A DNA stretch of 5,867 bases, taken from Deltaproteobacteria bacterium (GTDB lineage: Bacteria > Desulfobacterota > JADFXK01). The notes under the pieces were generated by a model, which saw nothing but the letters and a program-made list of their open reading frames with translations, was not told the DNA's origin and did not search any database. How positions within the stretch are numbered: the first letter of the stretch is position 1; each line of letters opens with the position of its first letter. The stretch is from the NCBI GenBank assembly GCA_015233295.1, contig JADFYC010000243.1, positions 1-5,867 of the forward strand, given 5' to 3'. Both the position numbers and the translations under genes were made by a program. Of the stretch, positions 1-5,082 are shown piece by piece.

Positions 1-800
1 GGCTGGCTGGTCCTAAGATAGTCATCCACCTTGATGCCCTTGTCGGTCTCCAGCTCCAGGGGTTTGGCCAGCCCCATGTTAGGTCGAACCCCGGCCGAAA
101 TAATCACCATCTGGGCCGGCAGGGTCTCTCCTCCGGCCAGGGCTACGCCCTCGACCTGGTCATTCCCGACAATGGCCTCGGTCTTAGCGCCCAACCTGAA
201 TGCAAATCCCATCGCTTTCATCATGGTTTGGAGCAGGCCGGCTCCGGCCACGTCTAGTTGCCGGGGTAAAAGTCTGGGAAAGAACTCCACCACGGTGACT
301 CTCAGCCCCAATTTGCGAAAGGCGTTACCGGCTTCCAGACCCAGTAATCCGCCGCCGATGAGGACGACTTCGCTGGCCTTCCGAGCCTGGGCGGAGATAT
401 CCCGGGCATCCTTGATCGTTCGTAGAGCCAGGACGCCGGCTTTTTCGGAACCCTTTATGGGTGGGATGAAAGAATTTCCGCCAGTGGCGATCAGCAGAGA
501 ATCGTAGGAAAAGGTACGATTATCTTCGGTGGTGACAGTCTTCTTTTGATGGTCGGCGGCAACAACCAGGGTATTAAGCTCCAGGTTGATATTATTATCC
601 TGATACCATTGTTCTTTTTTTGCGATAAGGGCTTGTTCGGTGAACTCGCCGGCAATGAACTCATTCAATTTGATGCGATAATAGAAGGGGATATCCTCAG
701 CGGACAAGATAGTAATGCGACCTTCATGGTCATGTTTGCGGATCTCTTCAGCCGCGGTGAGTCCGGCCACGCCACTGCCGATGATCAAGTATTGCTTCAT
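1..800 (-). CDS. FAD-dependent pyridine nucleotide-disulfide oxidoreductase, 3' end cut off by window
   Basis: The 266 visible residues form the N-terminal two thirds of a cytoplasmic NAD(P)H-dependent flavoprotein of the NADH oxidase / NADH:rubredoxin reductase / NirB N-terminal type. The first Rossmann motif GSGVAG (residues 8-13) binds FAD. An ATGG motif follows at about residues 105-108. The second dinucleotide motif GGGLLGLE (149-156) binds NAD(P)H, and ISAGVRPN lies at about 234-241. The FAD-binding 'GD' motif and dimerisation domain would lie beyond the left edge. The ATG at 800 is supported by a near-perfect Shine-Dalgarno sequence AAAGGAGGT (plus-strand 808-816) six bases upstream. 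The gene diverges from a rubrerythrin-like gene. By analogy with NADH-rubredoxin-rubrerythrin chains, I infer that it feeds electrons to an oxygen or peroxide reductase. No redox-active CxxxxC is seen in the N-terminal domain, so it is not a classical lipoamide dehydrogenase or thioredoxin reductase. The exact electron acceptor cannot be read from the sequence. Confidence 0.93.
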   Translation of the reverse strand, partial: MKQYLIIGSGVAGLTAAEEIRKHDHEGRITILSAEDIPFYYRIKLNEFIAGEFTEQALIAKKEQWYQDNNINLELNTLVVAADHQKKTVTTEDNRTFSYDSLLIATGGNSFIPPIKGSEKAGVLALRTIKDARDISAQARKASEVVLIGGGLLGLEAGNAFRKLGLRVTVVEFFPRLLPRQLDVAGAGLLQTMMKAMGFAFRLGAKTEAIVGNDQVEGVALAGGETLPAQMVIISAGVRPNMGLAKPLELETDKGIKVDDYLRTSQ

Positions 801-931
801 ATTGAGACCTCCTTTGTTGGGTTAATTTATGTTGAAAAAGGAGAAGTCGAAGATAGCCGAATTTTCTTCCATGAACCACTCGGCTGTGTTATGGTGATTC
901 TAACAGTTTTTGGCTAATTTTAAATATTTTT

Positions 932-960
932 TTGACAAGTACCGTGTTTTTTTGTAATGT
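932..960 (+). promoter_or_regulatory. candidate sigma-70 type promoter reading toward the rubrerythrin gene
   Basis: A perfect -35 hexamer TTGACA (932-937) is followed after exactly 17 bases by TAATGT (955-960), which keeps the key T1, A2 and T6 positions of the -10 consensus. Transcription would start near 967 and give a leader of about 300 nt before the ATG at 1272. The reverse complement TGTCAA lies at 967-972, so a second -35-like hexamer faces this one on the minus strand. I found no good -10 for that second hexamer. Confidence 0.4.
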
Positions 961-987
961 GCCTCGTGTCAATAATCCGAATATACA

Positions 988-1014
988 ACTTAATTAATTG
1001 ATTTATTTATTAAT
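988..1014. promoter_or_regulatory. AT-rich palindromic tract, possible operator
   Basis: The tract contains the 8-bp palindrome TTAATTAA (990-997) and two ATTAAT hexamers (993-998 and 1009-1014), each self-complementary, 16 bp apart. It lies in the divergent control region, which would suit a repressor operator. The sequence does not match any specific regulator box that I can name with confidence. Confidence 0.2.
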
Positions 1015-1218
1015 AGTGGCTGCCCCCAAAACTGGTGACCATCTGACGGAAGTTGGACAGACTATTCTTCCGAAAGCGAGATTTACTGGAAGGTCTGGAG
1101 AGGTGATTAGGATAGTTTTTAAGCCGGACTTTGGAGGCGGCTCTTTGGTTGACGGCCGGATGATTGGGTGATTCGGATTTCGAGTCTCTCTACCCAGAAA
1201 CTTGTGAAACTTCTAAAT

Positions 1219-1247
1219 CCCGACGTTAAAACCGACCGATGGTCGGG
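1219..1247 (+). promoter_or_regulatory. leader hairpins with two alternative pairings before the ribosome binding site
   Basis: CCGACC (1232-1237) can pair with GGTCGG (1241-1246) around a three-base loop. Alternatively CCCGAC (1219-1224) can pair with GTCGGG (1242-1247). The two stems share the same 3' arm and are mutually exclusive. They end 13 bases before the AGGAGG at 1261. Effects on translation are an inference only. Confidence 0.25.
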
Positions 1248-1260
1248 CCTATCATCGGGG

Positions 1261-1266
1261 AGGAGG
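1261..1266 (+). promoter_or_regulatory. Shine-Dalgarno site that fixes the rubrerythrin start
   Basis: AGGAGG lies five bases before the ATG at 1272. An in-frame ATG at 1239, 11 codons upstream, sits inside the hairpin region and has no ribosome binding site. The start at 1272 is therefore preferred, and it gives a normal N-terminus for this protein family. Confidence 0.85.
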
Positions 1267-1271
1267 AAAGA

Positions 1272-1730
1272 ATGAATTTTGCGTCGCTTGATGAGATGGT
1301 TCAATTTGCCGTAGACAAAGAAAATGAGGCGGTGACTTTTTACGAAAGCTTGAGTACTCTGGAGCCATTTTCCGGGGCTAAGGACATGTTCCAGGAATTT
1401 GCAGCAGAGGAGCGGAAGCATGCGGCGATGTTAATGGAACTCGGGAAGAACAAAGGGAAGATCGCTCAGTATAAATTAGAGGCCATTCCTGACTTGAAAC
1501 GAAGTAACTATCTCGTAGACACAGAGTACACGCCGGGCATGGACTATCGTGAGATTCTAAGGATAGCCATGAAACGGGAGGAGAAATCCGTACTCCTGTA
1601 TGAGTCGCTGACCCTGGCGGTGGCTGACGACACCAAAAAACTGTTCCAACTTCTGGCCCAGGAAGAGTCCAAGCATAAGCTGGCCTTGGAGAAGATGTAC
1701 GATGACTATATGGCTGGACTGGGTGACTAG
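1272..1730 (+). CDS. rubrerythrin-like ferritin-family diiron protein without rubredoxin domain
   Basis: The product is a 152-residue soluble four-helix-bundle protein. Two half-repeats each carry a diiron-ligand pattern. The first has E17-x-x-A-x-x-F-Y24 and the EExxH motif at 46-50 (E47, H50). The second has E103-x-x-S-x-x-L-Y110 and the EExxH motif at 131-135 (E132, H135). This matches the rubrerythrin/ferritin-like superfamily, whose members reduce hydrogen peroxide or otherwise handle iron and oxygen. There are no CxxC pairs, so the C-terminal rubredoxin [Fe(SCys)4] domain of classical rubrerythrin is absent. Electrons would have to come from a separate rubredoxin or flavoprotein. The divergently transcribed NAD(P)H flavoprotein is a plausible partner, which is an inference from context. 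Length is normal for rubredoxin-less members. The alternative is a ferritin-like protein of unknown substrate. Confidence 0.9.
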   Translation: MNFASLDEMVQFAVDKENEAVTFYESLSTLEPFSGAKDMFQEFAAEERKHAAMLMELGKNKGKIAQYKLEAIPDLKRSNYLVDTEYTPGMDYREILRIAMKREEKSVLLYESLTLAVADDTKKLFQLLAQEESKHKLALEKMYDDYMAGLGD

Positions 1731-1795
1731 ACTCGTTGTTTATTTACGTTTGAGAAGTTATCTTAAGGTAATGAGATGTTGATCTGGGGTGGGCT

Positions 1796-1863
1796 GCCAG
1801 GGGGCCAAAGGTACCCGGATATCCGCTAGTCACGATATTCAATAGGGTGCTGGAGGCCCTGGC
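1796..1863. repeat. inverted repeat in the gap after the rubrerythrin gene
   Basis: GCCAGGG (1796-1802) pairs with CCCTGGC (1857-1863). After a two-base bulge, CC (1805-1806) can pair with GG (1855-1856). The enclosed loop contains the perfect palindrome CGGATATCCG (1816-1825). No T-run follows, so it is not a clear intrinsic terminator. The rest of the 1731-1998 gap shows no gene. Confidence 0.25.
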
Positions 1864-1911
1864 GGTGAGTGCCGGCCGGGCAGCGGCGGTTCACATTTTG
1901 TAAAAAAATGC

Positions 1912-1940
1912 TTGCAAAAAGAAACGAGATAGGTTACAGA
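1912..1940 (+). promoter_or_regulatory. weak candidate promoter for the ccdA-like gene
   Basis: TTGCAA (1912-1917) and TACAGA (1935-1940) are separated by 17 bases, about 60 bases upstream of the ATG at 1999. The hexamers agree only partly with the sigma-70 consensus, but nothing better is visible in this gap. Confidence 0.25.
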
Positions 1941-1998
1941 TACATGTTTCACGGTGTGAGCAAGAACAAAAGGGAAGGCATCAAGGAACCGGGTCGAC

Positions 1999-2589
1999 AT
2001 GTTGGAACAACAAGACGTATCGTTATTTATAGCTTTTTCCGCCGGGGTAGCCTCATTTGCCAGTCCCTGTGTCTTGCCTTTGATTCCATCATATCTATGT
2101 TTCATCAGCGGGTTATCCTTTGAAGATTTGACCGGAGAGACACCCAGCGTCCGGGTCCGCCGGCAGGCCGTGATTCACTCCCTACTGTTCATCGCTGGTT
2201 TTTCGTGCGTGTTTATTCTCCTTGGCCTGTCCATTACTTTGCTGGGGCAGATCATGGCTCGATATCAGCAGGTGATAAGGCAGGTCGGCGGCGTTATTAT
2301 TATCTTGCTGGGCATTTACCTGACCGGGGTGATTCGATTCAAGTTTCTGGAGTTTGAGCGGCGGGTGCACCTGAAAGAGAAACCGGTGGGCTACCTGGGT
2401 TCTCTTTTGGTGGGTGTGACCTTCGCGGCCGGGTGGACACCGTGCATCGGACCTATCCTGGGGGCCATCCTAATCTATGCCGGCAAGATTTCGGAACGGG
2501 AAGCCTGCATTATCACCGGCACCACCAGGAGAGGTTTGGAAAAATTAATGCAGAAACTCGGCCTGGAATTACCTTTTGGTACACCTTAG
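1999..2589 (+). CDS. ccdA: CcdA/DsbD-family thiol-electron transporter, C-terminus replaced (truncated)
   Basis: CcdA-type membrane proteins carry reducing equivalents from cytoplasmic thioredoxin across the membrane for cytochrome c maturation or extracytoplasmic thiol reduction. The first ~163 of 196 residues fit this family. The first membrane segment has the ASPCVLPLIPSYL motif with redox Cys24. Further hydrophobic segments lie at about 60-84 and 94-112. A fourth segment contains GWTPCIGPILGAIL with the partner Cys149. After residue ~163 (near base 2487) the expected fifth and sixth membrane segments are missing. A hydrophilic tail to a stop at 2587-2589 replaces them. Neither other forward frame restores CcdA-like sequence, so a simple frameshift does not explain the change. 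It looks like a deletion or recombination junction. The tail vaguely resembles the end of aldehyde:ferredoxin oxidoreductases. The start has only a weak, distant AAGGA (1983-1987). Both redox cysteines survive, but a working transporter is doubtful. Confidence 0.75.
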   Translation: MLEQQDVSLFIAFSAGVASFASPCVLPLIPSYLCFISGLSFEDLTGETPSVRVRRQAVIHSLLFIAGFSCVFILLGLSITLLGQIMARYQQVIRQVGGVIIILLGIYLTGVIRFKFLEFERRVHLKEKPVGYLGSLLVGVTFAAGWTPCIGPILGAILIYAGKISEREACIITGTTRRGLEKLMQKLGLELPFGTP

Positions 2590-2698
2590 TCCGCGCATCG
2601 ATCTTTAAAGGCGCGCCATCCGGTACGCCGCTGTTGGTATTTCCATCAGTTATCGCTTCCTATTTCTTCTCTCGCAGTCTGAGAGGTCAGGGCAAAAA

Positions 2699-3013
2699 AT
2701 GATCACTATCACGGTTAAGCTTGGTGCATTCCTAAGAAATCAGGTCCCGGGGCACAACCAAGGTGAACTCCAATTGACCCTCCCGGCCGGCAGCCTAGTC
2801 AGTCAGGCCATTGCCGCCCTAGGTCTGACTCTCCAGGATGTCCGCCTGGCTCTCCTGAATCATTGTACCCTTTCTCAAGACGAAGTTTTAAACGATGGTG
2901 ATAGACTCAGCCTATTCCCGCCTCAACTGGCTTACAATATGTACGTGGCCATTTGTTTCGCCAATCGGATTACCCCAAATAGGCCATCGTCCGACCCACC
3001 GGACGTCCCATGA
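2699..3013 (+). CDS. MoaD/ThiS-like ubiquitin-fold sulfur carrier lacking the terminal Gly-Gly
   Basis: Residues 1-75 fit the beta-grasp fold of MoaD-family proteins. The first strand is ITITVKLGAFLR. LPAGSLVSQAIAALGL covers the helix region at about 29-44. It ends with NDGDRLSLFPP at about 65-75, which is typical of family members encoded next to aldehyde:ferredoxin oxidoreductase. Normal members end a few residues later in Gly-Gly, which is adenylated and turned into the thiocarboxylate that donates sulfur to molybdopterin. Here the sequence runs on as QLAYNMYV and continues to residue 104, with no Gly-Gly in this frame or the neighbouring frames. A rearrangement near base 2920 probably removed the true end, so the protein is unlikely to act as a sulfur donor. 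The ribosome binding site is weak (GAGAGG at 2681 or AGGG at 2689). It lies 110 bp after the truncated ccdA, and the gap contains no other gene. Confidence 0.65.
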   Translation: MITITVKLGAFLRNQVPGHNQGELQLTLPAGSLVSQAIAALGLTLQDVRLALLNHCTLSQDEVLNDGDRLSLFPPQLAYNMYVAICFANRITPNRPSSDPPDVP

Positions 3014-3259
3014 GCCTACCGCCTCTGGCCTGTTAGCCATCAAAACTTCTGTTCCTGACCATCCAACAGGGTATAACCATTGATTTGATCAATAAATGCG
3101 GCACCATTTAACCGGCGTCCAGCAAGTTATCCCAGTCGGAAACAGGTATCATGCTGACTAACCCTGATCTCGGGATACCTTATCAGTTCCGAATGCAAGA
3201 ATAACTTCCTATAATGACATATCGTTACCTAATTAATCAGTCCAGTTAAAACTTATTAC
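3014..3259. other. gene-free stretch before the tRNA promoter
   Basis: I see no credible gene here. The only structure is the near-palindrome ATTGAT-TTG-ATCAAT at 3079-3093. The composition becomes more A+T-rich toward the tRNA promoter. Confidence 0.5.
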
Positions 3260-3288
3260 TTGACATCCTGGCGGAAAAAGTCTACAAG
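3260..3288 (+). promoter_or_regulatory. sigma-70 type promoter of the tRNA-fMet gene
   Basis: A perfect TTGACA (3260-3265) is followed after a 17-base spacer by TACAAG (3283-3288), which matches four of six -10 positions. The predicted start near 3295 is a few bases before the mature 5' end of the tRNA at 3301. This fits a single-gene tRNA transcript. Confidence 0.75.
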
Positions 3289-3300
3289 TACTTCATCAGA

Positions 3301-3377
<77 letters not shown>

Positions 3378-3390
3378 AAATAAACCAAAT

Positions 3391-3433
3391 AAACCCAGCT
3401 ACTTAGAGTAAGGCAAAAGTGGCTGGGTTTTTT
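3391..3433 (+). terminator. intrinsic terminator of tRNA-fMet
   Basis: Bases 3391-3404 (starting AAACCCAGC) pair with 3417-3430 (ending GCTGGGTTT). The stem is 14 bp with one U-G wobble and a 12-base loop, followed by a run of six T (3428-3433). It starts 13 bases after the tRNA 3' end. Confidence 0.92.
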
Positions 3434-3496
3434 GATTCTAAAGTTTGCCCAGCACTATACCCAGCAGAGACGATGAATTTGCCTTAGTGTCTGGGT
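3394..3496. repeat. cluster of CCCAGC motifs beside the tRNA terminator
   Basis: CCCAGC occurs at 3394-3399, then as CCCAGCA at 3448-3454 and 3460-3466, exactly 12 bp apart. The complement GCTGGG is at 3422-3427 and a partial CTGGGT at 3491-3496. The first forward and first reverse copies form the terminator stem. The later ones are unexplained. Confidence 0.3.
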
Positions 3497-3531
3497 AAAA
3501 GCAAAAGGCCAGGATATCCGCTCCCGGCCTT
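3494..3531 (-). terminator. terminator-like hairpin for leftward transcription
   Basis: Read on the minus strand, AAGGCCGGGA (plus 3531-3522) pairs with TCCTGGCCTT (plus 3514-3505) over 10 bp with one G-U wobble and a seven-base loop. It is followed by TTGCTTTT, which is T-rich. On the plus strand one pair becomes an A-C mismatch, so the minus strand folds better. It faces the tRNA terminator and would stop a transcript arriving from the right. Confidence 0.5.
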
Positions 3532-3556
3532 CGTTGTTTGGGATTACACTCTGTGT

Positions 3557-3710
3557 CCTCAACGAGATATCACGTCAACCTCGTCGCCGTCATCCTCAAT
3601 ATGACCAAGTGACAACCTGCGCCTCGTCATCCCCATCATCGAGACAACGTGTCATCACCTAACGACTCGTCCACACCTCTTCACCTGTGCACCTCGTCTA
3701 CCCACCTTGT
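3557..3710. repeat. C/T-rich tract with spaced CCTCGTC motifs
   Basis: CCTCGTC starts at 3579, 3622 and 3692, with a variant ACTCGTC at 3665. The first three intervals measured in order are 43, 43 and 27 bp. Each copy is preceded by a similar but diverged sequence of the type CAACCT or CACCT. The intervening bases are not conserved enough to call a true tandem repeat, and the minus-strand frames contain stops. This is either a degenerate repeat or composition bias. Confidence 0.25.
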
Positions 3711-3846
3711 CTTCTGCTCTTATCCTGCGTCCTGCATCTCGCTTTTACGCATAACCTATATCATGATCGTTATGACATATCATCATATTATGTGTCGTTT
3801 GATGTATTGGCAACCAGATCATTCGTGGCCATGTCTCCTGTCGTCG

Positions 3847-3859
3847 GCATACTGTATGC
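3847..3859. promoter_or_regulatory. 13-bp palindrome, possible protein binding site
   Basis: GCATAC (3847-3852) and GTATGC (3854-3859) are perfect complements around a single T. Such odd-length palindromes are common operators, but there is no gene close by to assign it to. It could be chance. Confidence 0.2.
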
Positions 3860-3985
3860 GATAGTCAAGGTGGCCGTCGCCGGAGGTTGCCGGGCCACAT
3901 GTCCCTGGGCCGTTGCCTCGTCACAATCTCGCCGGGTAGCCAAGGCCACCGCGGTCGGAAAGGCACGTTGTGAACTCACGGCTTA

Positions 3986-4012
3986 GCTTGATAAACTTAT
4001 CAAGCAAAAAAA
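3986..4012. repeat. hairpin next to an A7 run
   Basis: GCTTGATAA (3986-3994) pairs perfectly with TTATCAAGC (3997-4005), and seven A (4006-4012) follow. For a terminator the T-run would have to follow the stem. Here the T-run precedes the hairpin on the minus strand, so this is not a normal intrinsic terminator in either direction. Confidence 0.35.
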
Positions 4013-4227
4013 GTAATGCGGTACTCCGGCTCTGGTCATCCGTTCCAGCCTCCCGGACCTTACCGGCCAGGATGGTAGCCGTCTGCCAGCGACCCGGTGG
4101 GGTGAAATTAACAGGGCATTTTTCAAATTTGGGCGTTGTATTGGCTCTTAAACTCAGACCAGTCGAAAAGCATTTTATTGAAATCATTTACTTTTCACCT
4201 GGCATTGCCTCCGGCGGACAACCTCGG

Positions 4228-4242
4228 GCCGGATAAAAGAAG
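4228..4242. repeat. 15-bp direct repeat, copy 1
   Basis: GCCGGATAAAAGAAG is identical to 5208-5222. The following bases (GGAT against AAAT) remain similar. No known attachment or transposon sequence is recognised. Confidence 0.5.
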
Positions 4243-4280
4243 GGATGTTCGTCTTCATCCTGCCTCCGGAGGGCTTTTTG

Positions 4281-4338
4281 ATGTCCACAGGTGAGGGTGA
4301 CGAATCCGCCGCCGGCGCCACCACTCACCTGTGGACAT
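4281..4338. repeat. perfect 15-bp inverted repeat with extended hairpin
   Basis: ATGTCCACAGGTGAG (4281-4295) and its exact complement (4324-4338) flank 28 bases. Allowing one bulged base, GGTG (4296-4299) pairs with CACC (4319-4322), and CG (4301-4302) with CG (4316-4317), leaving a GC-rich loop. No run of T follows on either strand, so it is a poor intrinsic terminator. It lies 42 bp downstream of the leftward gene that ends at 4381. Possible roles are a replication or transfer site, a recombinase or regulator binding site, or an mRNA-stabilising stem. Confidence 0.75.
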
Positions 4339-4380
4339 TTCAGTTAAAGATACCGATCTGGCCTTGCCCATTTCTTTCTT

Positions 4381-4968
4381 TTATTCGGCCTCTGCCTTCT
4401 TCCCCGGCGCATTCCAGTAATCTTTATGCGGATTGTTATATTCTCGCACGTCACCAAAGAAAATCTTTTCTCCGGTCACCTTTTCAGCCAATTTGTTGGT
4501 TATTGCCAGCAATTCACGGAATAAATCATTCGCCTTAACGGCTCCCTTGTGACTGACCTCCGAAAGCCAATCTAACTTGTCTGCGTCAAAGTCTTCACCA
4601 TTGGTCAAAAGCAGGAAAAGATAGAGGCCATCGCTCGCTCGTCCGATTTGCTCGGCGAACTCGTCAGAGATTTTGCCGATTCTTTTCGTGATATCCGTCT
4701 CCATCAATGCACCTCCGCCGGTGCCACGGTTGGCCGATATCGGCCTGTCGGTATCATCAAGCTTACCGCCAGACAAGATAATGTTCTGGTAGACCTTGCG
4801 TCCGGCATAGGGACCGGCTACCACGGTGAATTCTGTCTTCATGTACAGGGCGTCAATGGTCTTGGCTTTTGCCAGCCAGTAGTCTTCGCCCTGGCCTGCC
4901 TCACCTGGTCTGATCATCATTTGACATCTGCAAACAGTGTTCGCCGGGATCAAAAAAGATTTTTCCAT
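4381..4968 (-). CDS. phage/mobile-element-type hypothetical protein, possible fusion of two genes
   Basis: The protein has 195 residues, is soluble and has no membrane segment. The ATG at 4968 follows a strong GGAGGAG (plus 4976-4982) seven bases upstream. An in-frame ATG at 4986 lies upstream of that site and is rejected. Residues 17-65 contain MMIRPGEAG, then WLAKAKTID and TEFTVVAGPYAGRKVYQN. This pattern resembles small proteins encoded near replication genes of prophages and related elements. From memory of the family this may be single-strand-DNA or replication associated, but I cannot prove it. From residue 89 the character changes to a helix-rich, charged segment (ETDITKRIGKISDEFAEQ onward) with an acidic end (KKAEAE). 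A second strong ribosome binding site precedes Met89, so the frame may hold two products or an in-frame deletion fusion. It lies downstream of the FGE-like gene on the same strand, 362 bp away. Confidence 0.7.
   Translation of the reverse strand: MEKSFLIPANTVCRCQMMIRPGEAGQGEDYWLAKAKTIDALYMKTEFTVVAGPYAGRKVYQNIILSGGKLDDTDRPISANRGTGGGALMETDITKRIGKISDEFAEQIGRASDGLYLFLLLTNGEDFDADKLDWLSEVSHKGAVKANDLFRELLAITNKLAEKVTGEKIFFGDVREYNNPHKDYWNAPGKKAEAE
4704..4716 (-). promoter_or_regulatory. internal Shine-Dalgarno and start codon inside the phage-like gene
   Basis: On the minus strand GGAGGT (plus 4716-4711) stands six bases before an in-frame ATG at 4704 (Met89). Translation from here would give a separate 107-residue protein made of the helix-rich part only. 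The site is as good as that of the main start at 4968. Confidence 0.5.
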
Positions 4969-4991
4969 AATTTTTCTCCTCCACAAAACGA

Positions 4992-5082
4992 GACCGGCGG
5001 TTCAACGAGTGTTACTGAAGGTGCCCAATAAAAACACCCGCCCATGCGTCACCGTATGGGCACACTCATCAAAACGCCGGTC
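4992..5082. promoter_or_regulatory. branched structured element in the leader of the phage-like gene
   Basis: GACCGGCG (4992-4999) pairs perfectly with CGCCGGTC (5075-5082). Inside, after a 7/7 internal loop, GAGTGT (5007-5012) pairs with ACACTC (5062-5067). This stem opens into a three-way junction with GCCCATGCG/CGTATGGGC (5040-5048/5053-5061, four-base loop) and a small GGTG/CACC stem (5020-5023/5035-5038). The plus-strand version keeps a G-U pair that becomes A-C on the minus strand. As a minus-strand leader it ends 23 bases before the ATG at 4968, just before the ribosome binding site. On the plus strand AATTTTTC follows, which would suit a small terminated RNA. No known riboswitch class is recognised. 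Confidence 0.5.

Larger units (their letters stand above)
801..1271. other. divergent intergenic region between oxidoreductase and rubrerythrin genes
   Basis: This is 471 bp without a convincing gene. The 900-1020 portion is strongly A+T-rich, and the rest has average composition. It carries the Shine-Dalgarno sequences of both flanking genes, one candidate plus-strand promoter (932-960), an AT-rich palindromic tract (988-1014) and a small hairpin just before the rubrerythrin ribosome binding site. Open frames crossing it on either strand are short, lack ribosome binding sites and overlap the flanking genes. I therefore read it as a shared control region. Confidence 0.7.
3434..4380. other. 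long region without a convincing gene
   Basis: About 950 bp lie between the tRNA terminator and the first leftward gene. Frames of up to 99 codons exist, but they overlap each other on both strands, have no ribosome binding sites and give peptides with no recognisable family. What can be supported is listed separately: a leftward terminator-like hairpin (3505-3531), a C/T-rich tract with spaced CCTCGTC motifs (3557-3710), palindromes at 3847-3859 and 3986-4005, and a long inverted repeat at 4281-4338. This low coding density is unlike the left part of the window. It would suit an element border, decayed DNA or untranslated RNA. Confidence 0.6.

Noticed and set aside
31..917. Plus-strand open frames at 31-507 and 546-917
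   Set aside because: They run antisense to the clear FAD oxidoreductase and have no family features.
3079..3093. FNR/CRP-like site ATTGAT-N3-ATCAAT
   Set aside because: The half-site spacing is three instead of four, and no promoter for a neighbouring gene overlaps it.
3557..3710. CRISPR array
   Set aside because: The repeated unit is only 7 bp, the intervals vary (43, 43, 27) and the copies are imperfect. There are no cas genes.
3649..3986. Overlapping plus- and minus-strand frames in the gene-poor region
   Set aside because: No ribosome binding sites, mutually overlapping, Cys- and Ser-rich low-complexity peptides derived from a C/T-rich tract.
3921..4258. A minus-strand frame 3921-4187 and a 24-codon frame 4184-4258 whose stop overlaps its start (ATGA), plus an opposing frame at 3970-4236
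   Set aside because: The ATGA overlap suggested coupled small genes, but the Shine-Dalgarno spacing for the first is too short, the peptides have no recognisable family, and both strands are equally open. It may be a relic of a mobile element, which I cannot show.
4262..4279. Intrinsic terminator at GCCTCCGGAGGGC followed by T5
   Set aside because: A usable stem of only about four pairs remains once a loop is allowed, and no plus-strand gene ends nearby.
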